Shown here in pieces: positions 35,615 through 46,297 of a stretch of 64,000 nucleotides of DNA. Within the stretch, counting starts at the first letter, position 1; each line of letters starts with the position of its first letter. Position numbers and translations under genes: made by a program. This DNA comes from Alopecurus myosuroides (taxonomy: Eukaryota > Streptophyta > Magnoliopsida > Poales > Poaceae), in the NCBI GenBank assembly GCA_028641055.1, contig CM054058.1, positions 503,395,919-503,459,918 of the forward strand, in the 5' to 3' direction. Under the pieces are notes generated by a model. It saw nothing but the letters and a program-made list of their open reading frames with translations, had not been told where the DNA came from and ran no database searches.

Positions 35615-35950
35615 GTGATGATACCCGTGACGCACATCACATTTGGCGCGTCACGCCTATTACCCGCGGCGCACCACTTTCCAGCGCGTCGCGCCTAAAG
35701 GCATAGCCGCGGCGCACCAAATGGAAGGCACGTCGCGCCTATGTGTGGGGCCGGGGTGGCGAGCCTCCGAGGAATACCCGCGACGCACCCACCCAGCGGT
35801 GCGTCACGGCTATGTTGGGTAGCTGCGGCGCACACTGAGGTGGTGCGTCACGGCTATCTTTTCCACGGGTGCGCCGCGGGTACCTATCTTTGGTGCGCCA
35901 CGGATTAGTTACGCGTGACGCACACAGCTCTGGTGCACCACGGCTATAGG
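35615..35950. repeat. Left subterminal repeat array of CACTA element C
   Basis: About 14 copies of a 12-14-bp motif with core GCGCACC / GGTGCGTCACGG, in both orientations, at about 25-bp spacing. In En/Spm such repeats bind the TNPA-type protein; binding here is inferred. Confidence 0.8.
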
Positions 35951-37996
35951 TGGTATAGAGAGAGAGGCGCTCGATCGGTCGTTTCCTTCTCCTCGATCTG
36001 AAATCGCGATCTCTGTAGCCACCATCGCCGCCACCTTCGTCGCCTCCCGCCTCCTCCCTTTCTTCTCTCCACCGAATGCCGCACGCCTCCTAGCCCCGTC
36101 GGCCCTAGCTCGCGTCCCTAGCCCCTTCGCCCACCACCGTGCCGTCCAAGAGCAGGAGATACCCGCCACCGCCGCGCCGCGCCGTAAGGAGGAGGAGGAA
36201 CCCGCCGCGCCGTCCAGGAGCATCGAACCGCGAGGAGGGAGCCGGACCGGGACGCCAACAAGCACCTCCAACGAGCATCGTTTTCGCCATCGCGTGAAAG
36301 GTGAGTCCATCACCCCTTCTTCCCCACCTCCGACTGGATGGTTCATGCCAGAGTTCATGCCATGGTGCCTTGTGATATTCCTGTGGGGTTTCGACTGGAG
36401 GCTTGGGAAATTTTCCCAATGGACTATTTGGTACATATTGTTGTGGAGGATTTTTTCCATCCCTGTGATGGAAACAGAAGTAATTTTTGGTTGGATGATT
36501 TACCTTAGGTATTTGTTTGGGATATCTGTATGCTATGGAGAGTATCCTAGGGAGCTTTCCCTATTCTAGAGTTGTGGAATCATTTGGGAATTTATTCCTG
36601 TGTTTATGCTGCTAGTGTTCATTCCCTGTCTCTTTACCCGGTGGATTGATCATTGTTGGACAGAGCACACCATGATGTGTTGCTCCAATAATTTCTATGG
36701 GTGTACTTAGTGTTGATAGGTGTTACTATGAGTTTCAGGTTCAGAGAATATGCCATCATCACATAGTTTAATTTTACTGATTACATCTTTTTGTGAAGTT
36801 GTGCTGAGGTACTGCTCCAATGGACTAGTGCCCAGCAACTATTTACTAAAGGCTTGAGCTTAGAAGAATTTTATTGGTCCATGACTTGTGCTCCTGGTAG
36901 TCATTTATAAAAAGTTGCTGTGTCACTGGATCACCACCATGTAATCAGGGTCAGGATCAAACTAGACTCTGCATTTAGAAATGGGTGAAAAGGAACAGAT
37001 TATACAGAAGAGGTTATTTTATTTCACTTTTCTCTAGCCCGTTGTTTATCCATGGTAAGGAGTTGACAAATTAATGTCGCCATTTGGCTACTTCCTAATG
37101 GCAATGATGACATGCATAAGAGCATAATCAAGACCCAAATATGCCAAAGTTATATCATGCATTACTTTACTACACCTACTGCTTAAGAACAATATACCTT
37201 GCTACCTTAGTGATCAAAGGAAAAATAAAACAAAAACTATTCTCATGGGCCTTTCGGCTATTTATTCTGGTATAAACATAAAATGGGGAAGGCATACATG
37301 CTACAATCATACAAGTAGTTTCTTGGTTCAGGCTCAAGATCTTCTTTTGTTGGTTTAGTTCTGGTGGCGCCACATGATTGTGTGCTTTTCACTTGTACCT
37401 GGGCCATACCCTTGTGTTGTTGGGAATCGTCTTGAATCTTAAACAAATGAAACAAAGAAAAGTCTCCCTGCCATACCCTGGTGCTTAGAACATAACAGTG
37501 CACAGTAAGAAGACTGATTATTATTTAATAAGCATGCAAACATGTCATAACAGTGCACAGTAAGTTAGGAATGGCAAGTTGATCAGGCCTGCTACTTCAG
37601 TTCCTAGCTTGGCCTTGTGATGATTCCACTGGATCTGTGATTTCACTGGTTCCTGGTGGTTGGATTAACTTGTGGAGATTGATTTGTGGTGAAGGTTTTT
37701 GTTGTATGTGCTTGAGCTGTGTGCTTGAATCATGTTTTGGAAATCTGTCCGGCCATCGAGCCGTTTAAAACTTTGCAGGGAATTCAAATGAGTTGCCCAT
37801 TTTCGCCGAAATGTTGATTAATTTCCGTTTCGGCGAGAATCGGGCACTCTAGTGTTAGAAAATTAGCAAAGGTCATGCCGAAATTTTCCCTTGAATTTAG
37901 GACTTAGCCGTTACAACACAATGATAATCATGCTCTCTGTTACAACACAATGATAATCCTAGTTTCCTTTTCTATGTGTACTTTCTTAATTAAATA
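35951..37996 (+). other. Leader exon and first intron candidate of the element C gene
   Basis: A C-rich segment at 35985-36299 looks like a 5' untranslated exon and ends at a good donor (GTGAAAGGTGAGT, about 36300). The following 1.7 kb is AT-rich, has no long frame and ends TTAATTAAATAG just before the coding ATG at 38001, so it reads as a leader intron. The proline-rich ORFs at 35909-36460 on the minus strand are shadows of this C-rich exon. Confidence 0.4.
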
Positions 37997-38000
37997 GAAC

Positions 38001-39046
38001 ATGGCTTGCGAAGTATGTCGGTCTCGATGTGCCGAAGGACGATTCACAGGGGCTTCTTTTATGCTTCAACTCCACGACGGTGACGTTGATTCGTTGGTAA
38101 TTAACAATTCTTTTTATGTTAACTTGTTCTTTCGTTTTACTATCTAGCTTGAGACTTGTGTTTATTAACAAAATATTCTTTATATTTCTTTTTTAGATTC
38201 TACCATGCAATATTCGCGAAGAATTCAACGAGTTAGTTGGCAGTAACGTTGATTTCAATGTTCACGGGACCACCTACATTCTTCGAGTGAAAAAAGAAAG
38301 AACGAAGACCTACTTCTGCGGGCATGCATTGCAGGCTCTCATCGCCACGTACAATTTAAGCGGACGTGATTACATTCACTTCTCCATGGAATGACCGCAA
38401 CCTCGCATCAAAATTGTGTATATGGGCGGGATTGCGAGCGAGGATGGCGGGAGTGAGGAGGAAACTGAGAACACCGAGGATATGGACACTGAGGATGATA
38501 TGGACGAGGAGGACCCATGGAAACATGTGGTGGTTGCTCAAAGAGCGAATCTTAGCGAGTTTGAGAAGGACCGTGTCCTTCAGAAACTTGCCCAGATAGA
38601 TAGCTACATCGGGTCCCCTTTCGTGCATCGCATCACCAACACTAACGTCTCCAATGGACATGTCATGGTATGTTTCTTAACACTTTCTTATTCGTATAGT
38701 TGCTTATGTTCTTAACACTTTCTTATCCGGTATTTGACATTGTGCTTTTATTCTTTCTTGGAATTGTGTGTTGTAGAAAATACCTTTCGCGGTAGCGGAC
38801 AGTGCTGGCATGGAGCATATGGGTACCATTGGAGTACGCCGTGGAGAATCAGGACCTGTCACCGTAGTTCCGATCACCAGGGATAACGCTGATGGTCGGG
38901 TCATCCTCAACTCTCAAGCATGGAGGCAGTTCCATTCCGCAAGAGGTGGTATGGAGGTTGGCCGAGCTATTCTGATCACCATGAGGGATAGTGACATCGC
39001 CAACTTGGACATGATGATGGTCATCGACTACATCCGCGCCCGCTAG
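38001..39046 (+). pseudogene. CACTA-borne protein with two B3-like domains, one in-frame stop
   Basis: Three coding exons with canonical GT/AG borders: 38001-38096, 38197-38667 and 38777-39046 (stop TAG 39044-39046). Joined frame about 279 codons. Domain 1 (about residues 19-97) runs from SFMLQL through ILPCNIREEF to ALIATYNLSGRDYIHFSM, which follows the B3 DNA-binding pattern (lP..f, then YNL..gD.i.F). An acidic linker (EDGGSEEETENTED, about 38440-38520) precedes domain 2 (FVHRITNTNV, KIPFAVADS, GRVILNSQAWRQFH, EVGRAILITM), again B3-like. An in-frame TGA at 38392-38394 falls right after domain 1. No transposase motifs. Likely role, by analogy with TNPA, is binding the element's subterminal repeats; a captured host B3 gene is the alternative. 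Confidence 0.65.
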
Positions 39047-39299
39047 ATAGATTATGTGGTGATGATCGAAAATATGTAATATGGTTGTTTTCGAGACTAA
39101 CTATTGGATTTATTAGTAGTATATATGTTTGTTTTCTAGACTATGTAATATTTCTGCTATGAAAATTTATTCTATCAATTGCATACCTGTGTTTGAGCTA
39201 TTGATATTCTTCTGTATTTTGTGTACTGACATTCTTCTGTATTTGAGCTGTATATACCTGTATAAATACGGTACTGCCTTTTTTAAAAAATACAGCATA

Positions 39300-39525
39300 G
39301 AATAGCCGTGACGCACCTAAATTACTAGCCGTGGCGCACCTTCGGAGTTACCCGTGACGCGCCACGCAATAGCCGCGGCGCACCGTGCCCGTGCGTCACG
39401 GGTATAAGTAGGCGCGGCGCACCTGCTAGGTGCGTCACGGATAAACCAATAGGCGCGGCGTGATAGCCGTGACGCGCCCTGGTGCGTCACGGATAAGCGA
39501 ATTGGTGCGTCACGGGTAAGCTTTT
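39300..39525. repeat. Right subterminal repeat array of CACTA element C
   Basis: About 11 copies of the same GCGCACC / GGTGCGTCACGG motif in both orientations, adjoining the right terminal inverted repeat. Confidence 0.8.
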
Positions 39526-39942
39526 TCCTAGTAGTGATTTGGATTTTGTCTGTACTCAGACACCATTGTTTGTTTCCGCTGCTATGTAATGATGATATGT
39601 TGGGACATGTGTCCTCTGGATGATTGTATTTGCTATTCTCTGCCCTAGTGAGGGCCAGTTGCAACTTATTTCCATCTTTTGTGTCGTAGAGATATGTTGT
39701 GGTATCATTCCGTTTAACGCCGTTGACGTACCATGTGTGAATGGTATGAAGTACGTCAATGGTAGTATCCTGATCTCTATGGGATAGTTTACATCGACGA
39801 TGGAATAGTAGAGTTTGGTTGTCGCACATAAGTGCTGGCCTACTCGTAAGAGGATGCGGGAGCAGTTAGGCCCCGTAATCCAAGCATCTACTATCCAGTT
39901 CGGCCGGTGAGTATCCCCTAGAAGTCAGGGTGCGACACGGGT

Positions 39943-40011
39943 GCTGCTGCTACCAAGAGTGATAGCAAGGGCAAGGAGAAGATGGACGCCGCAGATCAAA
40001 ACGCCGAGTAA
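39943..40011 (+). pseudogene. Displaced 3' end of the element A antisense gene
   Basis: Reading from the TSD cgggt (39938-39942) in the frame left at 24963 gives a Lys/Asp/Ala-rich tail ending at TAA 40009-40011. This shows that element B split a coding exon and that the exon's own stop survives. Confidence 0.8.
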
Positions 40012-41019
40012 TACCTGTTACCTGATGCCACTTCATATGCGTCAGTCGGCCGATGGGTCGTTTAAAAAATTATATTTTGATGGTGCGCCTGTGCATCTTT
40101 GATACTAGTACCGAAATTTGTAATGCACTCTAAGTTCTTGATACACCTTGTGCCTCTTCTGGCCTTTTGGATGATTTTAAATTTATCTACTTTTGAGCCC
40201 ATTTGCTCTTGATATCCGACTTTCTTTATGGTTCCTTTTGTGAGACTCGGTTTCCGAGTTTCATGGGTGTTGACGAGCGGACTTGCTTCTAAGTCCCCAA
40301 GTCCCCAAGACTCGGATGTTTGGGGTTTTTGAGCCTTTAGCAACTAATCAACTTTTTCTTTTTCAAAATCCCCAGTCCCCAAGACCCGCAGTTCCGAGTC
40401 TGAGGTGCGTGGTTTTTCAAAGAGAACAAATTGTTTGCTGCTAAGCCCACAACCTAGAGCCGTTTCACATAGGTATTGAAGTTATGCTTAATAATCGTTG
40501 AGTTTCCGGCTATTAGCCCTGTACTCTGCATAACTTGTGGTTTAGATGACCCTTTTGACTATCTTGTACTATAAGCCGGCTTTCGCATGGATATCATGTT
40601 GTTACATCTATACGAAAACAGGGTCAGGCAAGTCCCATTGGGCTTCATGGCTGATTGTAATCGTAAGCGAGCAAATCATGCCACTTTAGTGTGAGTCACA
40701 TCGAGCTTAAGTAAGAAAAGCCAAGAAAATTTGGCTCCTTTGTCCGGTTATAAGATTGCAGCCGTACTCGTTTGCGAGTAATCGGCCCTTATAACTCATA
40801 GGCATCAAGGCCGGGTCTTTGAGTTTGTAACTGTGCTATTCAAGCAATCAGCCCCCAAGACCTAGATATATGCAACATACTGAGAGTGAAGAACGTAAGA
40901 ATAACCACCTCTTTACTTGATATGAAAAAGTTAGGTCAGCAAGCTGCCTCATTAAAAACATATCCAGTCCCCAAGGGTACCCTGGGTAGGGAAAGAGTGC
41001 GTCTGAAACCTGCTGCCTG
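40012..41019. other. Intergenic stretch between convergent genes of element A
   Basis: About 1 kb between the stop of the antisense gene and the end of the integrase frame. It holds no supported gene; T-rich segments at 40180-40370 could serve as the 3' region of the antisense transcript. Confidence 0.6.
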
Positions 41020-42966
41020 TTACATCGTGCAATTCCACTTGCCAATATAGTCTATACTAAGTATAGTAGGGAGTAGCTGAGCCACGTTCCATGGTCTGTC
41101 TCTTTCTTGCATAGATGAAGTGGTGCGAGCGGTGTCGTTAACTGTAGCCGACTCTTCCCTTGCGTCTATCAAGTAATATGATCCATTATGCAGATTCCGG
41201 CTTATGATAAACGGTCCTTCCCATGGTGGTGATAACTTGTGTTTTCCTTCGTTTGACTGTACCAGGCGCAGAACCAGGTCTCCTTCCTGGAAGACCCGGG
41301 TTTTCACGCGCCGACTATGATACCTCCGTAAATCTTGCTGATATATGGCTGATCTTTCCAGGGCTTGTTCCCTTTGTTCTTCTAACATATCTACGGCGTC
41401 CTGTCGGGTCTTCTCGTTTTCCACCTCGACGTAAGCTGATACTCGAGGTGAATCATGAATAATATCACTCGGCAACACCGCTTCCGCACCATAAACCATG
41501 AAGAATGGTGTCATCTGAGTAGATCTGTTAGGTGTAGTGTTGATACCCCAAACCACGGAAGGTAGTTCTTCAACCCATGCGCCCGCAGCCCTGATGCAAG
41601 GGACTCGCAGCCGTGGTTTTAGTCCACGAAGCAACTCTTGGTTTGCCCTCTCCACTTGTCCATTGGCCTGTGGATGAGCCACTGATGCTACGTCAAGCCG
41701 GATTCCATTGTTGCCACAGAACTTCTCCATCTCGCCAAGGGACATGTTGGTTCCATTGTCGGTAATTATGCTATGTGGATACCCGAACCGATAGATAATT
41801 CTTTTCAGGAACTTGACTGCTGTAACTGCCTCACAATTGGTAACTGGCATAACCTCAACCCACTTGGTAAACTTATCAATAGCCACCAAAAGATGTGTCT
41901 TCTTGCACGGCGACATGTGAAAGGGACCAACCATATCCATACCCCAAACAGCGAACGACCAAGTTAACGGAATAGTCCGTAATTCCATAGCCGGCACGTG
42001 GGTTTGGCGAGCGTACCTTTGACATCCGTCACACCTTGCCACTAAGCGCTCCGCGTCTGCTAGAGCCGTGAGCCAGAAGAATCCGTGTCGATAAGCTTTG
42101 GCCACAAGGGATCTTGTGGATGCATGATGCCCACAATCACCTTCATGGATTTCCTTAAGAATATGTCGGCCTTCTTCTGGTGCTACGCAGCGCAAAAAGA
42201 CTCCCGCTGCACTTCTCTTGTATAACTCCCCATTGATGATAGAATATCCCTTTGCTCGCCTCAAAATTTGCCTTGCTAACACCTCCTGCTGTGGTAACTC
42301 GCCTCGTGATAGGTAGGCCAAAAACGGTTCTGTCCACTCGGGAACAGCGCGTACAGTGGCCACAAGCTCCAAATCCGGGTCTTGATTTGCCGGTTCTTCC
42401 TCAGACTCGGTTTTAACTGATGGTCGCCATAATTCATCCAGGAAGACGTTAGGTGGAACCGGCTCTCTGCGCGAGCCGAGTCTAGCGAGGGCGTCTGCTG
42501 CCTCATTCTTTCTTCTGTCTATGTGCTCCACCTCATACCCTGAAAAACATCCTGCAACCCTATCAACCTCTCTGCGGTATGCTGCCATAGTTGCGTCCTT
42601 TCTATCCCAAGTTCCTGATACCTGCTGTACCACAAGGTCCGAATCTCCAAAGCATCGTATCCTCTTAATGTTCATCTCCTTGGCTACCTTTAAGCCATGC
42701 AATAGGGCCTCATACTCGGCCACGTTGTTGGAACAATCAAAGTGAATTTGTAGCACGTAACTCAATTTGTCTCCTCTGGGTGATGTTAGCACCACTCCAG
42801 CTCCTGATCCCTCGTATTGCTTGGATCCATCGAAGTGCATGATCCAAGATTCGGAGTTTGGAGCAATGGTGGTCATGCCCGTGTGTGTCCAGTCATTAAC
42901 GAAATCGACCAAAGCCTGAGATTTAATTGCTGACCTGGGCTCGTAGTTGATGTGATAATCCCCCAT
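41020..42966 (-). pseudogene. Element A RNase H and integrase
   Basis: A 648-codon open frame continuing the RT frame after an in-frame TAG (42976-42978). Residues 41-165 are an archaeal-type RNase H with all four acidic residues visible (HFDGS D46, EYEAL E84, GDSD D108, AADAL D158), diagnostic of the Tat lineage. Residues 275-316 form the HHCC zinc module (GHH, CDGC). The integrase core shows D344 (GMDMVGPF), D403 (TDNG) and E439 (GQVER), all present. The C-terminal part has GPFIISRNL. The frame itself is intact; it is a pseudogene only because upstream stops and missing gag prevent a normal polyprotein. It converges with the antisense gene. Confidence 0.93.
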
Positions 42967-42975
42967 CTCTATCGC

Positions 42976-44985
42976 CTATTTGGCTATTCTTCCTGTCGCA
43001 TCCGAGTTTCTGATGATATCCGACATTGGTATCAAACTAACCACTGTTATGGGGTGTTCCTGGAAATACGGCTTCAGTTTCCGGCTGGCCATAAAGACCC
43101 CGAAAACCAGCTTTTGCCAATGCGGATAGCGCTGCTTTGCCTCTGATAATACCTCGCTGACGTAATAAACCGGTCTCTGGACCGGGTAACCTTTCCCATC
43201 CTCTTTACGCTCCACAACAACTACTGCACTAACGGCTCGGGGGCCCGCTGCTACGTATAGTAACATAGACTCTTTAGGACCCGGGGCCGCTAGGACTGGT
43301 GCTTCAGATAGCTGCTTCTTTAGTGCCTCGAACGCCTCATCCGCCTCTTGATCCAACACGAATTTATCGGATTTCCTCAAGAGCCGGTACACGGGTATTG
43401 CTTTTTCTCCGAGTCTGGATATAAATCGGCTCAAGCCTGCTACGCAGCCCGTGAGCTTTTGAACATGCTTCAAATTTTCCGGCTTTTTCAGACTCTGGAT
43501 AGCTTTTATTTTATCTGGGTTTGCCTCGATTCCTCTCTCGGAAACGATAAAGCCGAGTAATTTCCCAGCTGGAACTCCAAATACGCACTTTGTCGGGTTA
43601 AGCTTCATCTGATACCTCCTCAAGTTCTTGAACGTCTCCTTTAGATCGTCGATAAATGTCTCCGCCTTCCTGGTCTTGATAACCACATCATCCACATAAG
43701 CATGGACGTTGCGTCCAATTTGGTCCTCGAAGCACTTCTGAATACACCGTTGATAAGTTGCGCCCGCGTTTTTCAATCCAAACCTCATGGTTTTGTAACA
43801 AAAGGCCCCAAAAGGGGTTATAAATGATGTTTTCTCCCAATCCTCCCTCTTGAGCTTAATCTGATGATACCCGGAATACGCGTCCAGAAAGCATAATAGG
43901 TCACTTCCAGCTACTGCGTCTATGATCTGATCTATCCTTGGTAGTGCAAACGGATCCTTTGGGCAATGCTTGTTGAGACTCGTAAAATCAATGCACATCC
44001 TCCACTCATTGGTCTTTTTCATCACGAGAACCGGATTTGCTAACCAATCCGGGTGAAATACTTCCATGATAAAGCCGGCTGTCAACAGCCGAGCAATTTC
44101 TTCTCCTATAGCTTTCCTTCTTTCCTCATTCATCTTCCTCAAGACCTGCTTCACAGGCCTGGACTTGGGATCTACATGAAAACTGTGCTCTGCCAACTCT
44201 GTAGGGATACCCGGCATGTCGCTAGGCGTCCAGGCGAATACGTCCGCATTCGAACGAATAAACTCCACAAGTGCCTTCTCCTGCTCGCTGTCCAAGTTAG
44301 ACCCTATAGTAAATTGCTTAGTTGGATCACCTTCAACAAAAGCTATCATCTTGGTGTCCTGTGCTGCCTTGAATTTTGCTCTCTCGTCCTCGGTATTCGG
44401 CCTTTTCAATGCTATTCTGTCATCCGGGTCTACTTGAGACCGATAATACTTGAGTTCCTCTTTTCTGCAAGCTTGCTCGGCCATTACTGAATCTCCTTCA
44501 TCGCACTCCGCTGCTATATCCCGGCTTCCATGCATGGTGATGGTCTGCCTAGGACCCGGTATTTTTAGCTGTAGGTCCACGTAGCACGGCCTAGCCATGA
44601 ACTTAGCATAAGCCGGCCTTCCGAATAGCGCATGATAAGGACTGCGCAATTTGACCACCTCGAAAGTGAGCCACTCAACTCGATAATTATCCTTTGATTC
44701 TCCAAAAGCTACCTCCAATGCGATTTTTCCCTCGGGGCACGCTGAGTGACCCGGCACTATCCCATGAAAAATTGTTGAACTTTTCTGTAGCTGAGATTCC
44801 TTGAGACCCATGCGTAAAAAGGTTTCTCAATACAGAATATTGATGCTGCTCCCGCCATCCATCAGGACCTTTTTCAACTCGTAACCATTGACCTGTGATG
44901 CGACTACCAATGCTAAGACTCCCGGGTGTTCTATCCTTTCCGGGTGATCTCTTCTGCTCCATGTTACATCTTATTCTGACCATCT
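42976..44985 (-). pseudogene. Element A protease end and reverse transcriptase
   Basis: A 611-codon open frame from 44811, plus its upstream continuation past a TGA at 44827-44829. Upstream of that stop the protease active site reads VLMDGGSSINILY (DGGS form typical of the Tat lineage), and before it HPGVLALVVASQVNGYEL. Downstream: HALFGRPAYAKF, then RT at residues 250-420 with FLDAYSGYHQI (D310), FGLKNAGATYQR and YVDD (43687-43698). All RT catalytic residues are kept. The frame ends at TAG 42976-42978, which replaces a tryptophan codon in GRIAKWAIE; RNase H follows immediately. Confidence 0.93.
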
Positions 44986-45294
44986 CAGGTATCCCGGGAC
45001 AGCCGAGGAAACCGAGTTTACCGCTTGCTTCAGTATCTTTTTGTCCCTATTAGAAGTTCCTGTAGTATGCACATGATATTGTCCTTTCAAACCAGATATA
45101 CGTACCATACCGATGAAGATGCTGATCTGGCCGATCGTCACGATAGATCCGGATTCAAGGTGATCCGATTCTGGCCCCCAGCCGGAATCGTCCACCATCT
45201 TCTCTCCTTCGTGGTCGGTGTAGATCTCGCCGATGATTAGATTCTCCATGTTCTTCCGAGCTTCTCCCGTGATGTAAACACCTTTGGACGCAGG
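44986..45294 (-). other. Element A leader; gag deleted
   Basis: Only about 310 bp lies between the primer-binding site and the protease, where a relative would have a leader and a gag of well over 1 kb. A frame reading out of the LTR (44971-45438) crosses this stretch but has no gag motif. The deletion junction cannot be placed without a complete relative. Confidence 0.7.
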
Positions 45295-45311
45295 CCCCAC
45301 GGTGGGCGCCA
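45295..45311 (-). other. Primer-binding site of element A
   Basis: Minus-strand TGGCGCCCACCGTGGGG, two bases from the 5' LTR end; a form common in Tat-lineage elements. Confidence 0.8.
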
Positions 45312-45313
45312 AC

Positions 45314-45789
45314 TGTCGTGGGATAATCACGGCAGACGTTACCAGGGGTAACTTATCTTGGGGCAAGACGACACAGGTGTTTGGGAGAGGGTTTAGCTCG
45401 GAGGAAAACATGATGATATTCGATCTGGTAGCCGGCAATCAAGTCGCCGAGTCTCCGATCTCAAGATAATAACTCAATTCTCGTGTTACACTGGATATTC
45501 GATATCAGGCGATATTGCTAGAACTCTTAGATCTCTCTCAACTAAACTTAGGGGCCGGTTTATAAAGCACCCGAACCCCCTGGCTTACCCTCCAAGGCGC
45601 ACCCTGAATCCTACCCGGACACCGCATACAAAACCCTAGCTTTCCTTACCGTAACCCGCAACCCGGGTTACCAGGCCTACGAACTTGGGCCTTCTAGAAA
45701 TTCATTTATCTTTAGCCGGATCTTGCACAGCGTCCTTTGGGCCGGGTTACACCTTGATGTTGCCCTACCGGGTTATCATCCCTCCATCA
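45314..45789 (-). repeat. Element A 5' LTR
   Basis: 476 bp; differs from 20170-20645 only at two positions (gcaca for gcgca and ttgccc for ttggcc near the right end). Confidence 0.93.
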
Positions 45790-45794
45790 AATAC

Positions 45795-46211
45795 TCTCTC
45801 CATCATGAGGCCAGAAATTATAGATTTGATTCCGGTCTTTATGAATCTCACTAGGAGGATAAAATTTAGAATAAAAGAGAGGAACAATTTCCTCCTATCC
45901 AATAGATTCGCCATTCTTCAGTAATTTGAAACATTCAGCGGCTCTTCCTTTCAGTGATAAAGTAAACAATTTCCTTTTAACTTGATTCATTGTAACACCT
46001 GACACCTGAATAACTCGCATAATTCATGTATAAAAAGCAAATGATCACCGGGATGGACAGTTCCATCACTGTAATAGCAGTTATCCATAACAAGTCCAAC
46101 AATTTTCATAGGTATTTTATAAGGATCTAATTCAGCAGACAACGGGTCACTTACTACCCTAGCAGTGATAGTAGTAGTACCTGTAAACAGAGAGTCAAAA
46201 GTATTATCCAT
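45795..46211 (-). pseudogene. H1 gag, N-terminal part
   Basis: The minus-strand frame opens with MDNTFDSLFTGTTTI and reads through IVGLVMDNCYYSDGTVHPGDH to HELCELFR (45987-46211). After a frameshift at about 46000 the neighbouring frame gives MNQVKRKLFTLSLKGRA and IVPLFYSKFYPPSEIHKDR, standard capsid blocks. The gag continues beyond element A at 20164. The start is the first ATG downstream of the primer-binding site with family-like sequence. Confidence 0.8.
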
Positions 46212-46297
46212 GATGAAATAAAACAGTAGACAGAAATAAAAACAGCACTAACAGTAAAAGTTTCTCTTACTAATTCCACTTACCAATAGCGCTTCAC

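Larger units (their letters stand above)
35591..39536 (+). mobile_element. Element C: 3.9-kb CACTA transposon carrying a B3-like gene
   Basis: Perfect terminal inverted repeats CACTACTAGGAAA / TTTCCTAGTAGTG bound 3946 bp, flanked by the 3-bp duplication att (35588-35590 and 39537-39539); the other LTR of element B shows the empty site at about 29583. Dense subterminal repeats of the type CCGYGRCGCACC occur in both orientations in 35615-35950 and 39300-39525. No TNPD-type transposase is present, so it is non-autonomous for catalysis. The only gene found encodes a protein with two B3-like domains. Confidence 0.93.
24964..39937 (+). mobile_element. Element B: Tekay-like gypsy deletion derivative with 5-kb LTRs
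   Basis: A complete insertion inside the antisense gene of element A, with TSD cgggt at 24959-24963 and 39938-39942. Left LTR 24964-29980, internal region 29981-30975, right LTR 30976-39937 (itself carrying CACTA element C). Without C and its extra TSD the element is about 11.0 kb, of which 10 kb is LTR. The primer-binding site TGGTATCAGAGCC (29983-29995) and a strong polypurine tract give plus orientation. Short pol scars (protease, pre-RT, integrase tail) identify its ancestor as a chromovirus-type gypsy (Tekay/Reina relatives). LTRs are about 99 percent identical by hand comparison. Confidence 0.92.
30976..39937 (+). repeat. Element B 3' LTR, split by CACTA element C
   Basis: LTR sequence at 30976-35590 and 39537-39937 with CACTA element C between. 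Joined length without C and its extra att is about 5013 bp. All sub-blocks of the 5' LTR are present, including the TATA at 31950-31958 and the acidic short frames at 33977-34240 and 35307-35513. Confidence 0.92.
20170..45789 (-). mobile_element. Element A: young Tat-lineage gypsy retrotransposon, gag-less
   Basis: A full-length insertion with TSD aatac at 20165-20169 and 45790-45794. Its two 476-bp LTRs differ at only two sites. Excluding element B and its extra TSD copy (14,979 bp) the element is about 10.6 kb. Orientation is minus: LTR 45314-45789, primer-binding site 45295-45311, protease remnant, RT, RNase H with an archaeal-like sequence, integrase, then an antisense multi-exon gene and the 3' LTR 20170-20645. 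The RNase H type and the antisense gene with a 'putative gypsy type transposon' domain are hallmarks of the Tat lineage (RIRE2/Grande relatives). Almost all of gag is missing between the leader and protease, so it was non-autonomous when it moved. Confidence 0.92.

Noticed and set aside
35909..36460. 183-codon minus-strand ORF in CACTA element C
   Set aside because: It is the shadow of the C-rich 5' leader exon on the plus strand; no motif and no conservation evidence.
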